NCBI GenBank assembly: GCA_023511405.1
Contig: JAIMBO010000007.1
Coordinates: forward strand, 1 to 53,534
Origin: Rubrobacteraceae bacterium
GTDB lineage: Bacteria > Actinomycetota > Rubrobacteria > Rubrobacterales > Rubrobacteraceae
Reading direction: 5' to 3'
Length of the DNA: 53,534 nucleotides
Numbering within the stretch: the first letter of the stretch is position 1; every line of letters starts with the position of its first letter. A model generated the notes under the pieces. That model was not told where the DNA came from, did not search any database, and saw nothing but the letters and a program-made list of their open reading frames with translations. Below, piece after piece: positions 34,345 through 44,372 of this stretch. A program made the translations under genes and the position numbers.

Positions 34345-34953
34345 ATGGCTTGGCGACTGGAAGGCACGTACATCGAGAATTGCAACTGCGACGTCGTGTG
34401 CCCCTGCGGCGCGAGCGGGTTCTCGGCGCCTGCCGACTACGACCGCTGCTACGCGCTGCTTGCCTGGCATATCGACTCTGGCGAGGTCGATGGTACGGAC
34501 GTAAGCGACCGCAGCGTCGTGCTGCTCCTCGACTCCCCGAGACAGATGTCGGAAGGTAACTGGCGAATCGGTATGTTTATAGACGAGCGGGCTAGCGAGG
34601 ATCAGGCCGAGAAGCTTGCGGCCATCTTCTCGGGGCAGGCGGGCGGTCCGATTGCCAACCTCGTTCCGCTCATCGGCGAGAACCTCGGAATGGAGGTCGC
34701 CCCGATCGAGCACATCGACGACGGCCGCCGTCACCGGGTCAAGGTCGGAGAGAACGTCGAGGTGGAGATCGAGGACGTGGTGTCCCCGTTCGACCCGGAC
34801 GGTCCACCGCCCAGGCTCACCGAGACGAAACACCCGGCCAACTCGGACCTGACTCCGGCCCGGACTCTTTCCGCGCGCGTCCAGGGCCTGGGGATCGACT
34901 ACTCCGCCGACGGGAAGAGCGGCTTCTCCACGCCCTTCTCCTGGACTCCGTGA
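34345..34953 (+). CDS. DUF1326 protein, Cys-rich (copy 1)
   Basis: 202 residues, cytoplasmic. The N-terminus LEGTYIENCNCDVVCPC has a C-x-C-x3-C-x-C motif, with a fifth Cys and a His in YDRCYALLAWHID; GNWRIGMFID and GGPIANLVPLIGEN follow. These blocks are shared with the copy at 38460. The motif suggests metal (copper, zinc) or thiol chemistry, but DUF1326 has no established function. ATG 34345 has AAAGGAG upstream. First gene of a four-gene operon; the GTGA overlap with the DUF2182 gene suggests that the two proteins work together. Confidence 0.9.
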   Translation: MAWRLEGTYIENCNCDVVCPCGASGFSAPADYDRCYALLAWHIDSGEVDGTDVSDRSVVLLLDSPRQMSEGNWRIGMFIDERASEDQAEKLAAIFSGQAGGPIANLVPLIGENLGMEVAPIEHIDDGRRHRVKVGENVEVEIEDVVSPFDPDGPPPRLTETKHPANSDLTPARTLSARVQGLGIDYSADGKSGFSTPFSWTP

Positions 34954-35789
34954 GCACTACTCTGAGAAGCTCGCGCATGAAGGCTTACGTACCAGGAGAT
35001 CCTGAGGACATGCCGGGCGGGGTCGCCGAGGCCGTACTGAAGCGAGACCGCACCATCGTGATCTCTGGTCTGGCGGTAATCGCAGCACTCTGCTGGACCT
35101 ACACGTTCTATCAGGCCCGGGACATGCAGAACATGGGGATGGAGATGGCCATGCCCCGAATGCAGGCCTGGGAGATCGCTGATTTCGTCCTGACGTTCGT
35201 CATGTGGGCGGTGATGATGGTGGCCATGATGATGCCCTCCGCGGCCCCGATGGTCCTCATGTTCGCCAAGCTCAACCGCAGACGTCAGGAGCAGCAGCAA
35301 GTTCCGTACGTATCTACCGGCGTGTTCCTTCTGGGCTATCTGGTGGTCTGGGCCGGGTTCGCGGCCCTGGCCACCACGGCTCAGTGGGGACTGCATGCCG
35401 CCGCGCTGCTCTCCCCGATGATGGCGAGCACCAGCCCCATCCTGGGCGGCGTCCTGCTGCTGGCGGCCGGGGTCTACCAGTGGACGCCCCTCAAGCACGC
35501 CTGCCTGCGTCACTGCCGTTCACCTCTGGGATTCGTCCTAAACGAGTGGCGAGAGGGCAGGTGGGGCGCTTTCCTCATGGGGCTCAAGCACGGCGGTTAC
35601 TGCACCGGCTGCTGCTGGTTTCTGATGGCCCTGCTCTTCGTGGCGGGGGTGATGAACCTGCTCTGGGTCGCTGCTATCTCGGGGTTCGTCTTGCTCGAAA
35701 AGGTGGCTCCGGCGGGCCATCGGGTAAGCCGGGTGGCGGGTGTGGTGCTGGTCGGATGGGGAGCTTGGATGGTCGCGGGAGTGCTTTGA
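34950..35789 (+). CDS. DUF2182 predicted metal-binding membrane protein (copy 1)
   Basis: 279 residues, about six membrane helices. Signatures: Met-rich MMVAMMMPSAAPMVLM in the second helix, YQWTPLKHACLRHCRSPL in a loop near residue 170, and KHGGYCTGCCWFLM near 210. Pfam describes DUF2182 as a predicted metal-binding integral membrane protein; the His, Cys and Met clusters fit copper-like ligands. GTG 34950 overlaps the DUF1326 stop; ATG 34977 is an alternative. The partnership with DUF1326 is repeated at 38460-39951. Confidence 0.9.
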   Translation: MSTTLRSSRMKAYVPGDPEDMPGGVAEAVLKRDRTIVISGLAVIAALCWTYTFYQARDMQNMGMEMAMPRMQAWEIADFVLTFVMWAVMMVAMMMPSAAPMVLMFAKLNRRRQEQQQVPYVSTGVFLLGYLVVWAGFAALATTAQWGLHAAALLSPMMASTSPILGGVLLLAAGVYQWTPLKHACLRHCRSPLGFVLNEWREGRWGAFLMGLKHGGYCTGCCWFLMALLFVAGVMNLLWVAAISGFVLLEKVAPAGHRVSRVAGVVLVGWGAWMVAGVL

Positions 35790-35817
35790 CCATCGGATGA
35801 ACAACAAGGAGGAGATT

Positions 35818-37212
35818 ATGGCAGAGAACACGATCCTCGAGGGATCGGCCGTCGCGGGCTTGCAGGCAGGGTTTCAGGGCAGGCTGATCCAGCCCGGCGA
35901 CGAAACCTACGATGTCGCCCGCAAAGTCTACAACGGCATGATCGACAAACATCCTGCCCTGATCGCCCGCTGCGCCGATGTCGCCGACGTGATCGCGTGC
36001 GTCAACTTCGCCCGCGAGAACGGCCTGCTCCTCGCCGTCCGCGGCGGCGGCCACAACGGGGCGGGCCTGGGCATTTGCGACGGCGGGTTCGTCGTAGACC
36101 TCTCGCCCATGAGGGGTGTACGGGTGGACCCGGCGGAGCGAACCGTTCGGATCGCGGGCGGCGCGACGTGGGGGGAGGTAGACCTCGCCACCCACGCCTT
36201 CGGCCTCGCCATACCCAGCGGGATCATCTCGACCACCGGCGTAGGCGGCCTCACTCTGGGCGGCGGGCACGGCTACCTGACCCGCAGGTACGGCCTGACC
36301 ATCGACAACCTCATCTCCGCCGACGTGGTTCTGGCCGATGGCAGCTTCGTCACGGCGAGCGAGTCCGAACACGAGGACCTCTTCTGGGCCCTGCGCGGCG
36401 GCGGGGGCAACTTCGGTGTGGTGACCTCCTTCGAGTTCAGGGCGCACCCGGTACACACCATCGTCGGGGGGCCGACGCTCTGGCCGCTGGAGCAGGCCGC
36501 CGGGGTGATGCGGTGGTACCGCGACTTCATCGCCGGGGCGCCGGAGGATCTCTACGGCTGGTTCGGATTCGTGACCGTGCCGCCGGCGCCACCCTTCCCC
36601 GAAGATCTGCATCTGAAGAAGATGTGCGCCGTGGTCTGGTGTTACACGGGATCGGAAGAAGAAGCGGAGGATGCGTTCGCGCCCGTGCGGGAGGCCGGCG
36701 ACCCGGCGCTCTACGGCGTGCACGCCATGCCTTATCCGGCGCTGCAGAGCGCCTTCGACGCGCTCTACCCGCCGGGGTTGCAATGGTACTGGAAGGGCGA
36801 CTTCGTAAGAGAGCTCGGCGACGAGGCCATAGCGCGCCACATTGAGCACGGCTCCCGGCTCCCGACCATGCACTCGACGATGCACCTCTACCCGATCAAT
36901 GGGGCGGTGCACCGGGTCGGCGAGGACGATACCGCGTGGAGCTACCGCGACGTGACGTGGTCCATGGTCATCGCCGGGGTGGATCCCGACCCGGCAAACG
37001 GCGAGCGCGTGAGGGCTTGGGCGAGAGAGTACTGGGAGGCGCTGCACCCCTACTCCGCCGGAGGAGCGTACGTCAACTTCATGATGGAGGAGGGGCAGGA
37101 GCGGGTCCGCGCCACCTACCGGGGCAACTACGAGCGGCTGGCGGAGGTCAAGCGGAGGTACGACCCGGCCAACCTCTTCCGCGTCAACCAGAACATAAAG
37201 CCGGCTGCGTAA
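35818..37212 (+). CDS. Berberine-bridge-enzyme-like FAD oxidase
   Basis: 464 residues. PCMH-type FAD domain with LLAVRGGGHNGAGLG (75-88), where His79 is the expected 8-alpha-histidyl FAD attachment, then IPSGIISTTGVGGLTLGGGHG (~133-153) and the C-terminal BBE domain YDPANLFRVNQNI. In bicovalent members a Cys occurs in the second block; here the position is Ile, so the flavin is probably held by His only. Substrate unknown; relatives oxidise sugars and alcohols, releasing H2O2. SD AAGGAGG seven bases before ATG. Third gene of the first DUF1326 operon. Confidence 0.9.
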   Translation: MAENTILEGSAVAGLQAGFQGRLIQPGDETYDVARKVYNGMIDKHPALIARCADVADVIACVNFARENGLLLAVRGGGHNGAGLGICDGGFVVDLSPMRGVRVDPAERTVRIAGGATWGEVDLATHAFGLAIPSGIISTTGVGGLTLGGGHGYLTRRYGLTIDNLISADVVLADGSFVTASESEHEDLFWALRGGGGNFGVVTSFEFRAHPVHTIVGGPTLWPLEQAAGVMRWYRDFIAGAPEDLYGWFGFVTVPPAPPFPEDLHLKKMCAVVWCYTGSEEEAEDAFAPVREAGDPALYGVHAMPYPALQSAFDALYPPGLQWYWKGDFVRELGDEAIARHIEHGSRLPTMHSTMHLYPINGAVHRVGEDDTAWSYRDVTWSMVIAGVDPDPANGERVRAWAREYWEALHPYSAGGAYVNFMMEEGQERVRATYRGNYERLAEVKRRYDPANLFRVNQNIKPAA

Positions 37213-37221
37213 GGGGGGCTG

Positions 37222-38349
37222 ATGGACCAGAGCACGGCGTCCCCGGAGTTCACCCGTGAAGAGGTGAGGCTCGCCCTGCGAAACCCGGGGATGCCCCTCG
37301 AGGCGCTCCGCCATCCCGTAACCCCGATCGGGATGCACTATCTCCTCACCCACTTCGACATCCCGTCGATCGAGGCAGAAGGCTACGAGCTCGTGGTCTC
37401 TGGACTGGTCCGCCACCCGCTCAGGCTGAGCCTCGATGAGATCAAGGCGCGTCCGGCGGTGACGATGCCCGTGATGATGGAGTGCGCCGGGAACGGGCGC
37501 GCGCACCTCTCTCCGCGGGCGACCTCCCAACCGTGGCACGAGGAGGCCGTGGGGTGCGCAGAGTGGACGGGGACGCCGCTACGACCTCTGCTCGAGGAAG
37601 CCGGTCTGCTGGAGGATGCGGTCGAGATCATCTTCACCGGTCACGACCGGGGCATCCAGGAGGGGGTAGAGCACGACTACGCGCGGAGCCTGCCCCTCGA
37701 GGACGCCTTGAGCGGTGATGTTATCCTCGCCTACGAGATGAACGGCCAGCTCCTTCCACCCCAGCACGGTTTTCCCTTGAGGGCGGTCGTGCCGGGGTGG
37801 TACGGCATGGCCTCGGTGAAGTGGCTCAAGTCGATCACGGCGATCGGCGAACCATTCGAAGGGTTCCAGCAGGCGGTTTCGTATCGCTACCAGAACTCTG
37901 CAGAGGAGCCCGGCACGCCGGTGACCTGCAAGAGGCCGCGCGCGCTGATGGTGCCGCCCGGCATCCCCGATTTCCTCTCCCGCATGAGGTATCTGCGGAC
38001 GGGACGGACGCTGGTGGAGGGACGCGCCTGGTCGGGCCGGGATCCTGTAGAGCGAATCGAGTTCAGCTCCGACGGCGGGCGTACGTGGGAGGAGGCGGAG
38101 CTCGGCGCGCCGCCCGGACGCTACGCCTGGAGACCGTGGCGCTTCGAGTGGGAGGTGCAGGAGCCCGGAGAGTACGAGCTCTGCGTGCGGGCCACGGACG
38201 CTGCCGGCAGGACACAGCCGACCGATGGCGATGAGGTATGGAACCACGGTGGCTTCGGCGTCAACGTCTGCCAGCGCGTGGCCGTGATGGTGAGACTGCA
38301 GAGCCCGACCGTCCACACGCGTAACAAAAGCGTAACGCCGGACGGTTAG
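37222..38349 (+). CDS. Sulfite-oxidase-type molybdopterin enzyme
   Basis: 375 residues. Oxidoreductase molybdopterin-binding domain with the molybdenum-ligand Cys88 in MECAGNGR, then VPGWYGMASVKWLKSI and GFPLRAVVPG, followed by an Ig-like dimerisation domain (VERIEFSSDGGRTWEEAEL). No Tat signal is seen, so it appears cytoplasmic; no haem domain. It could oxidise sulfite or a related S-compound. Nine bases after the BBE-like gene. The next operon's SARP-type box lies in its last codons. Confidence 0.9.
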   Translation: MDQSTASPEFTREEVRLALRNPGMPLEALRHPVTPIGMHYLLTHFDIPSIEAEGYELVVSGLVRHPLRLSLDEIKARPAVTMPVMMECAGNGRAHLSPRATSQPWHEEAVGCAEWTGTPLRPLLEEAGLLEDAVEIIFTGHDRGIQEGVEHDYARSLPLEDALSGDVILAYEMNGQLLPPQHGFPLRAVVPGWYGMASVKWLKSITAIGEPFEGFQQAVSYRYQNSAEEPGTPVTCKRPRALMVPPGIPDFLSRMRYLRTGRTLVEGRAWSGRDPVERIEFSSDGGRTWEEAELGAPPGRYAWRPWRFEWEVQEPGEYELCVRATDAAGRTQPTDGDEVWNHGGFGVNVCQRVAVMVRLQSPTVHTRNKSVTPDG

Positions 38350-38352
38350 GCT
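38320..38352 (+). promoter_or_regulatory. SARP-type box and -10 of the second DUF1326 operon
   Basis: CGTAACA (38320-38326), AAAG, CGTAACG (38331-38337), nine bases, then TAGGCT (38347-38352). Heptamers and spacing are identical to those at 34214, although flanking bases differ, so this is a conserved site rather than a recent copy. It lies within the coding end of the sulfite-oxidase-like gene. Confidence 0.7.
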
Positions 38353-38459
38353 CCCGATGGTCGTAAGCGGCACGGTTTTGAGAGGAGTTGGATCGTAAAG
38401 GATCAGGCCTTCACCAGGATCGGAGAGATACACAGCGAATGGAAGAAGGAGGTTGGAAG

Positions 38460-39080
38460 GTGACTTATCAGCTAGAAGGACGGTTGCTGGAGGTCTGCGA
38501 CTGCAACGTGCTCTGTCCGTGCTGGATCGGCGAGGACCCCGACAACGGCACCTGCGACGCCGCGCTGGCCTACCACGTGGATAGAGGCACGGTCGATGGC
38601 ATCGACGTCTCGGGACATACGCTGGCCTTCATGGCCCACATACCAGGCAACGTCTTGCAGGGTAACTGGAGAATAGTTGCCTTCGTGGACGATGAGGCCA
38701 CCGACGAGCAGCAGGAGGCTCTGCTGAACGTCTTCACCGGCAGGCTCGGCGGACCGCCGGCGGACCTGGCACAGCTCATCGGCGAGGTGGTCGCGGTGGA
38801 GAGGGTTCCGATCTCGTTCGATGTCGAGGAGGGCAAGGGGACGCTCAGGATCGGCTCCAGCATGGCCCCGGCCGTTGAGGCGGAGATGGCCTCCTACATG
38901 GGGGCCACCGAGAAGCCGACCACGCTGCAGGAGACCGTGTTCTCCACCATCCCCGGCTCTCCCGCCTACGTGAGCAAGGCTACCAGGTTCCGGCGCAACT
39001 CCTCCGCCTACGGCCTGCAGGACATAGATATCCAGGACAACAACGCCATCCAGGGTCACTTCCATTTCGAGGCGGCCTGA
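38460..39080 (+). CDS. DUF1326 protein, Cys-rich (copy 2)
   Basis: 206 residues from GTG 38460, chosen because AAGGAGG lies eight bases upstream and the start TYQLEGRLLEVCDC aligns with copy 1. C-x-C-x3-C-x-C in CDCNVLCPC, then the fifth Cys and His in GTCDAALAYHVD; GNWRIVAFVDDEA and GGPPADLAQLIGE also match copy 1. The C-terminal halves of the copies are quite different, so the duplication is old. First gene of the second SARP-box operon. Confidence 0.9.
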   Translation: MTYQLEGRLLEVCDCNVLCPCWIGEDPDNGTCDAALAYHVDRGTVDGIDVSGHTLAFMAHIPGNVLQGNWRIVAFVDDEATDEQQEALLNVFTGRLGGPPADLAQLIGEVVAVERVPISFDVEEGKGTLRIGSSMAPAVEAEMASYMGATEKPTTLQETVFSTIPGSPAYVSKATRFRRNSSAYGLQDIDIQDNNAIQGHFHFEAA

Positions 39081-39090
39081 GAGGGTATCC

Positions 39091-39120
39091 GGGGCGGAGC
39101 TCGAAGGACGGCTCCGCCCC
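39091..39120. other. Strong hairpin between DUF1326 and DUF2182 genes
   Basis: GGGGCGGAGC (39091-39100) and GCTCCGCCCC (39111-39120) form a perfect ten-base-pair stem with a ten-base loop, ten bases after the DUF1326 stop. No T-run follows. It may trim or stabilise the upstream message or act as an attenuator, lowering expression of the membrane protein relative to DUF1326. Confidence 0.6.
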
Positions 39121-39147
39121 ACTCATCGAGAGAGGTGATCTCCTGTT

Positions 39148-39951
39148 ATGTGGACGGCACCGCGCGGCTTACATAACCGGGTCTTTGCCATCCTTGTGGC
39201 AGCGCTCATCGTACTGGCCTGGCTCGCGCTATGGCTCTGGAGCGCCTCCCCCTACGCTCCCTACCTGAACCACGAGGAACTGGGCCATCTCGTCCTCGCC
39301 GGCATAGGGGGACGATTCGTGCTCGAGTATGCCCTGCTTCTGGCCCTGTTCGTCTCCGGATGGATGTTGATGATAGTCGCCATGATGCTCCCCACCAGCC
39401 TGCTGCTGGTGCTGCTCTTCGAGCGCTTTACCCGCCAGCGTTCCGACCATCTACTGCTCATCGCCCTGCTCCTCTGTGGCTACATAAGCGTCTGGACGCT
39501 CTTCGGTGGGATAGCTTTCTCAGGCGACCTCTTCATCCACGAAGCGGTCGAGCACACATCCTGGCTCGAAGCCAACTCCTGGGTCATAGGGGCGGGTACC
39601 CTGACGCTCGCGGGCATCTACCAGTTCACGCCTCTCAAGCACAAGTGCCTGGATAAGTGCCGCTCTCCTCTAAGCTTCATCGCGGAGCACTGGAGAGGGA
39701 AGCATGAGCGTCTGCAGGCGTTCCGGCTTGGGCTTCATCACGGGCTCTTCTGTCTGGGGTGCTGCTGGTCGTTGATGCTGGTTATGTTCGCGGTGGGGGC
39801 CGGGAGCCTCCTGTGGATGGTTGTTTTGGGATCCGTCATGGCAACGGAGAAGAACGTGAGTTGGGGCAGGAGGATCAGCGCGCCTCTGGGCATAGCTTTG
39901 ATCTGCTGGGGTGTGGCGCTGGCCCTCGGTGTCGCTCCTGCCCTGGAGTAA
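39148..39951 (+). CDS. DUF2182 predicted metal-binding membrane protein (copy 2)
   Basis: 267 residues, about six membrane helices. Same signatures as copy 1: MIVAMMLPTSLLL, YQFTPLKHKCLDKCRSPLSF and HHGLFCLGCCWSLM. The conserved residues (Met pair, Lys-His before Cys, C-x2-C-C-W) stand out against an otherwise diverged sequence. AGAGAGG precedes ATG 39148. Separated from DUF1326 by the hairpin. Confidence 0.9.
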   Translation: MWTAPRGLHNRVFAILVAALIVLAWLALWLWSASPYAPYLNHEELGHLVLAGIGGRFVLEYALLLALFVSGWMLMIVAMMLPTSLLLVLLFERFTRQRSDHLLLIALLLCGYISVWTLFGGIAFSGDLFIHEAVEHTSWLEANSWVIGAGTLTLAGIYQFTPLKHKCLDKCRSPLSFIAEHWRGKHERLQAFRLGLHHGLFCLGCCWSLMLVMFAVGAGSLLWMVVLGSVMATEKNVSWGRRISAPLGIALICWGVALALGVAPALE

Positions 39952-39971
39952 CGCGAGCGGGAGGACCGGCG

Positions 39972-41213
39972 GTGCAGACGAGCAGAAGATCCCCGAGGGT
40001 GGAGGAGGCTGCGCCAACCTCCTCGCTCGCAAATGCGGCTGCAAGCCGCTACCGCTGGGCCGTCCTCGGCGTGAGCGTGGTGGCGCAGGCCGCCTTCTTC
40101 GGCGCAGTCTTCCAGGGCCTCCCGGCATTGGGACCGGCGCTGAGATCTGCGTACGATCTCGGCCTCGGCCAGCTCGGGCTGGTTCTCTCCAGCATCACCG
40201 CAGGGGTGCTCGGCACCCTGCTCCTCTGGGGTGCGGCCACCGACCGCTTCGGAGAGCGACGGACGATGGCGGCGGGTCTCCTGGGCGCGGCGGTGGCGTT
40301 GCTGGTGGCTTCCCGGTCGCCGGGTGTATTCGGGCTTGCAGCGGCTCTCTTCGCGGCCGGCGCCTGTGGAGCGAGCGTGAACGTCGCGAGCGGAAGGGCC
40401 GTAATGGGCTGGTTTGCGCCCGCCGAACGGGGCTTCGCCATGGGCATCCGCCAGACGGCGCTGCCGCTCGGAGCTGGACTGGCGGCGCTGGTCCTCCCGG
40501 CGCTGGCGTCCGCGAGCGACGTCGGCGGCGCGCTCATTTTCCTGGCCGCAAGCTGTGCCCTGGCCGCCGGAGCGGTCGCCGGGTGGGTGCGCGAGCCAGC
40601 GGGGTCACCTGCCGGAGGTGCTTCGGAGAATACCGGGCGAAGCCCCGTCCGCGATCGGAGGGTCTGGCGGGTCGCACTCGCAGGTGCCCTTCTCGCGATC
40701 CCGCAGTTCGGCGTTATGGCCTTCCTCGTCGTGTTCCTGCACGAAGAGCTGGGCTATGCCACCGGCGTTGCGGCCGGGTTCTTCGCGGTGGTACAGCTGC
40801 TCGGCGGCGTAGGGCGCGTCCTCGCCGGCCGGTTCTCCGACGCGTGGCGCCGCCGTATCGGTCCCCTGCGGGGGCTCGGTCTGGGCATGGCGACCGGATT
40901 GGCGGCCGCGGCCGCCCTCATCGACGCGCCCGTGTGGGTATTGTTGCCGGTGCTGCTCGCGGCCTCGGTCCTCGCCATGAGCTGGAACGGACTCGCCTTC
41001 ACCGCCGTGGCCGAATTTGCCGGAAAAGAGCGCAGTGGGACGGCGCTCGGTCTCTACAACACCGTGATGGGACCCGGCGCGATAGCCGCCCCTCCGGCCT
41101 TCGCCGCCCTCGTCACCCTCACCTCCTCGTGGGCCATCGGGTTCCTCGCCGTCGCCGCGTGTTCCTTTTTGGCTGTCTTCGTTCTCGCCCCGCTGGCACA
41201 CGAAGAATTGTAA
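39972..41213 (+). CDS. MFS transporter
   Basis: 413 residues, twelve predicted membrane segments in two halves separated by a charged loop (EPAGSPAGGASENTGRSPVRDRR). The family loop after helix 2 reads GAATDRFGERRTMAAG; the matching loop in the second half reads LAGRFSDAWRRRIGP. Substrate unknown; the closest general type is the nitrate/cyanate/drug exporter-like MFS group. GTG 39972 with GGGAGG seven bases upstream, 20 bases after the DUF2182 gene, hence the third gene of the second operon. Confidence 0.88.
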   Translation: MQTSRRSPRVEEAAPTSSLANAAASRYRWAVLGVSVVAQAAFFGAVFQGLPALGPALRSAYDLGLGQLGLVLSSITAGVLGTLLLWGAATDRFGERRTMAAGLLGAAVALLVASRSPGVFGLAAALFAAGACGASVNVASGRAVMGWFAPAERGFAMGIRQTALPLGAGLAALVLPALASASDVGGALIFLAASCALAAGAVAGWVREPAGSPAGGASENTGRSPVRDRRVWRVALAGALLAIPQFGVMAFLVVFLHEELGYATGVAAGFFAVVQLLGGVGRVLAGRFSDAWRRRIGPLRGLGLGMATGLAAAAALIDAPVWVLLPVLLAASVLAMSWNGLAFTAVAEFAGKERSGTALGLYNTVMGPGAIAAPPAFAALVTLTSSWAIGFLAVAACSFLAVFVLAPLAHEEL

Positions 41214-41513
41214 TGATCGAAACTTCCATGGATGACGTAACGCATGATTTCGTCAGCATCGTGCTTGCGTGGTCCGGTCCCAGTGAATCGAGGGCGGAGA
41301 GACGCTTCTGCTCAAGGCCGTGAACGCGGTGAGCGCACCACTCTGCTGCAGACGCGGGAGTTGACGGCGAAGGTGCTGCCCGGTATGGACGATATACGCC
41401 TTCGGGTACGGTGCCGGGCGCTCACTTCGGCACCCTCGTGTCCCAACGTAATGACTTTCTCGTCGCCGTCTCCGCAGACGTGCTCGACGGGCGGGACCCG
41501 GGCGGCCAGGATG
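41214..41513. other. Spacer between the accessory region and the pyr operon
   Basis: No supported gene. A 36-codon frame starting at the TAATG of the MFS stop (41213-41323) and a minus-strand frame of 83 codons (41312-41563) are open, but neither has a recognisable domain or ribosome-binding site. The minus frame may be a decayed gene remnant. A TTGACG near 41362 with TATGGA 17 bases on is a weak second promoter candidate. Confidence 0.4.
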
Positions 41514-41542
41514 TTGACGCCTCGTCCGGGTTCTGGTAGCTT
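41514..41542 (+). promoter_or_regulatory. Promoter of the pyr operon
   Basis: TTGACG (41514-41519), 17 bases, TAGCTT (41537-41542): good agreement with the actinobacterial housekeeping consensus. Transcription would start near 41549, giving a leader of about 55 nt before pyrR. Confidence 0.65.
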
Positions 41543-41570
41543 AACCGGCAGTTTGGAGACCATCCTTTAA

Positions 41571-43061
<1,491 letters not shown>

Positions 43062-43065
<4 letters not shown>

Positions 43066-44372
43066 GCACGCGCAGCGGAGCGGACCGCGAGCTCGTCATC
43101 CGCGGGGCGCACGTCCTCGACCCCTCCTCCGGACTCGACGGGGTGATGGACGTGCGCATCAGCGGTGGGCGCGTGGCCGAGGTGGGGGAGGATCTGCACG
43201 GGGTGCGCGAGCTGGACGCCTCCGGGCTGCACCTCTTCCCCGGCTTCGTCGACGTTCACGCCCACTGGCGGACGCCGGGGCGCGAAGAGGAGGAGGACCT
43301 CGAGAGCGGTTCGGCGGCGGCCGCGGCGGGCGGGTTCACGGGCGTGGTGATGATGCCGAACACCGACCCGGTGCTGGACAGACCCGCGCTCGTCTCGGGC
43401 CTCGTGCGGCGGGCGGAGCGGGAGTCGAGGGTGCGGGCGTACGTCGCCGCGGCGCTGCACGCCGGGCTCGCCGGGAGCGAGCTCACCGAGATGCGCCTGC
43501 TGAAGGAAGCGGGGGCGCTGTGCGTCTCGGACGACGGGCCCGGCACGCAGAACGCCGACGTCTTGAGGAGCGGGATGCTCTACGCCCGCTCGGCTGGGCT
43601 CGCGGTCCTGCTGCACTGCGAGGACCGCTCGCTCGCGAAAGGCGTGGTGCACGACGGGGTCGCGGCGGCGCTCGCCGGGGTTCCGGCGACGCCCGCGAGC
43701 GCCGAGGACGCCGCCACGGCGACGGCGCTCGTCCTCGCCGCCGAGACCGGGGCGAGGGTGCACATAACCCACGTCTCGACCGCGCTCTCGGCCGCGCTCG
43801 TCGGTTTCTTCAAGGGGCGCGCCGGCGTCACCGCGGATACCACCCCGCACCACCTGACCCTGACCGACGACCTGGTGCGCACGCTCGAGGGGCTCTACCG
43901 GGTCAACCCGCCCCTCAGGCCCGAGGGGGACCGCCGGGAGGTGATCGAAGCGCTGCGCGACGGGACGCTCGATTTCGTCGCGACCGACCACGCCCCGCAC
44001 GCCGCGCAGAGGAAGGAGCTCCCGCTGCAGGAGGCCGCCCCGGGTTTCCTCGGGCACGAGACGGCCTTCGCCGCCCTCTACACGGAGCTGGTGCTGGGGG
44101 AATCTCTCCCGCTCTCCCGCCTCGTCGAAGCGATGAGCTGCGCGCCGGGGCGATGGGTCGGGGGGCTCGGGAGCCTCGCCGTGGGGGCCCCGGCGGACAT
44201 CGCGCTCGCCGACCTCGAGGAAGAGTGGACCGTGGAGCGGGAGAGCCTCTCGAGCCGCTCGCACAACAGCCCCTACCTGGGGAGGAGGATGAGGGGCAGG
44301 ATCGTGGGTACCATAGTCGGAGGAGAGCTCGTACACGACAGGATGGGAGCGAAGCTTGGAGTACGGACGTAA
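43062..44372 (+). CDS. pyrC: Dihydroorotase (class I, zinc)
   Basis: 436 residues. Metal ligands H66 and H68 in [16 protein letters not shown] (most relatives read DMHVHLREPG), [32 protein letters not shown] and the ATDHAPHA motif near residue 308. Amidohydrolase fold with a C-terminal strand domain. TTG 43062; overlaps pyrB by four bases and carA by 17. Confidence 0.95.

Noticed and set aside
34280-34504. 74-codon frame starting at an AAGGAGG before the first DUF1326 gene
   Set aside because: The spacing to its ATG is only three bases and it overlaps the conserved DUF1326 start in another frame.
41312-41563. Minus-strand 83-codon frame upstream of pyrR
   Set aside because: No recognisable domain, no SD, and it covers the predicted pyr promoter; at most a decayed remnant.
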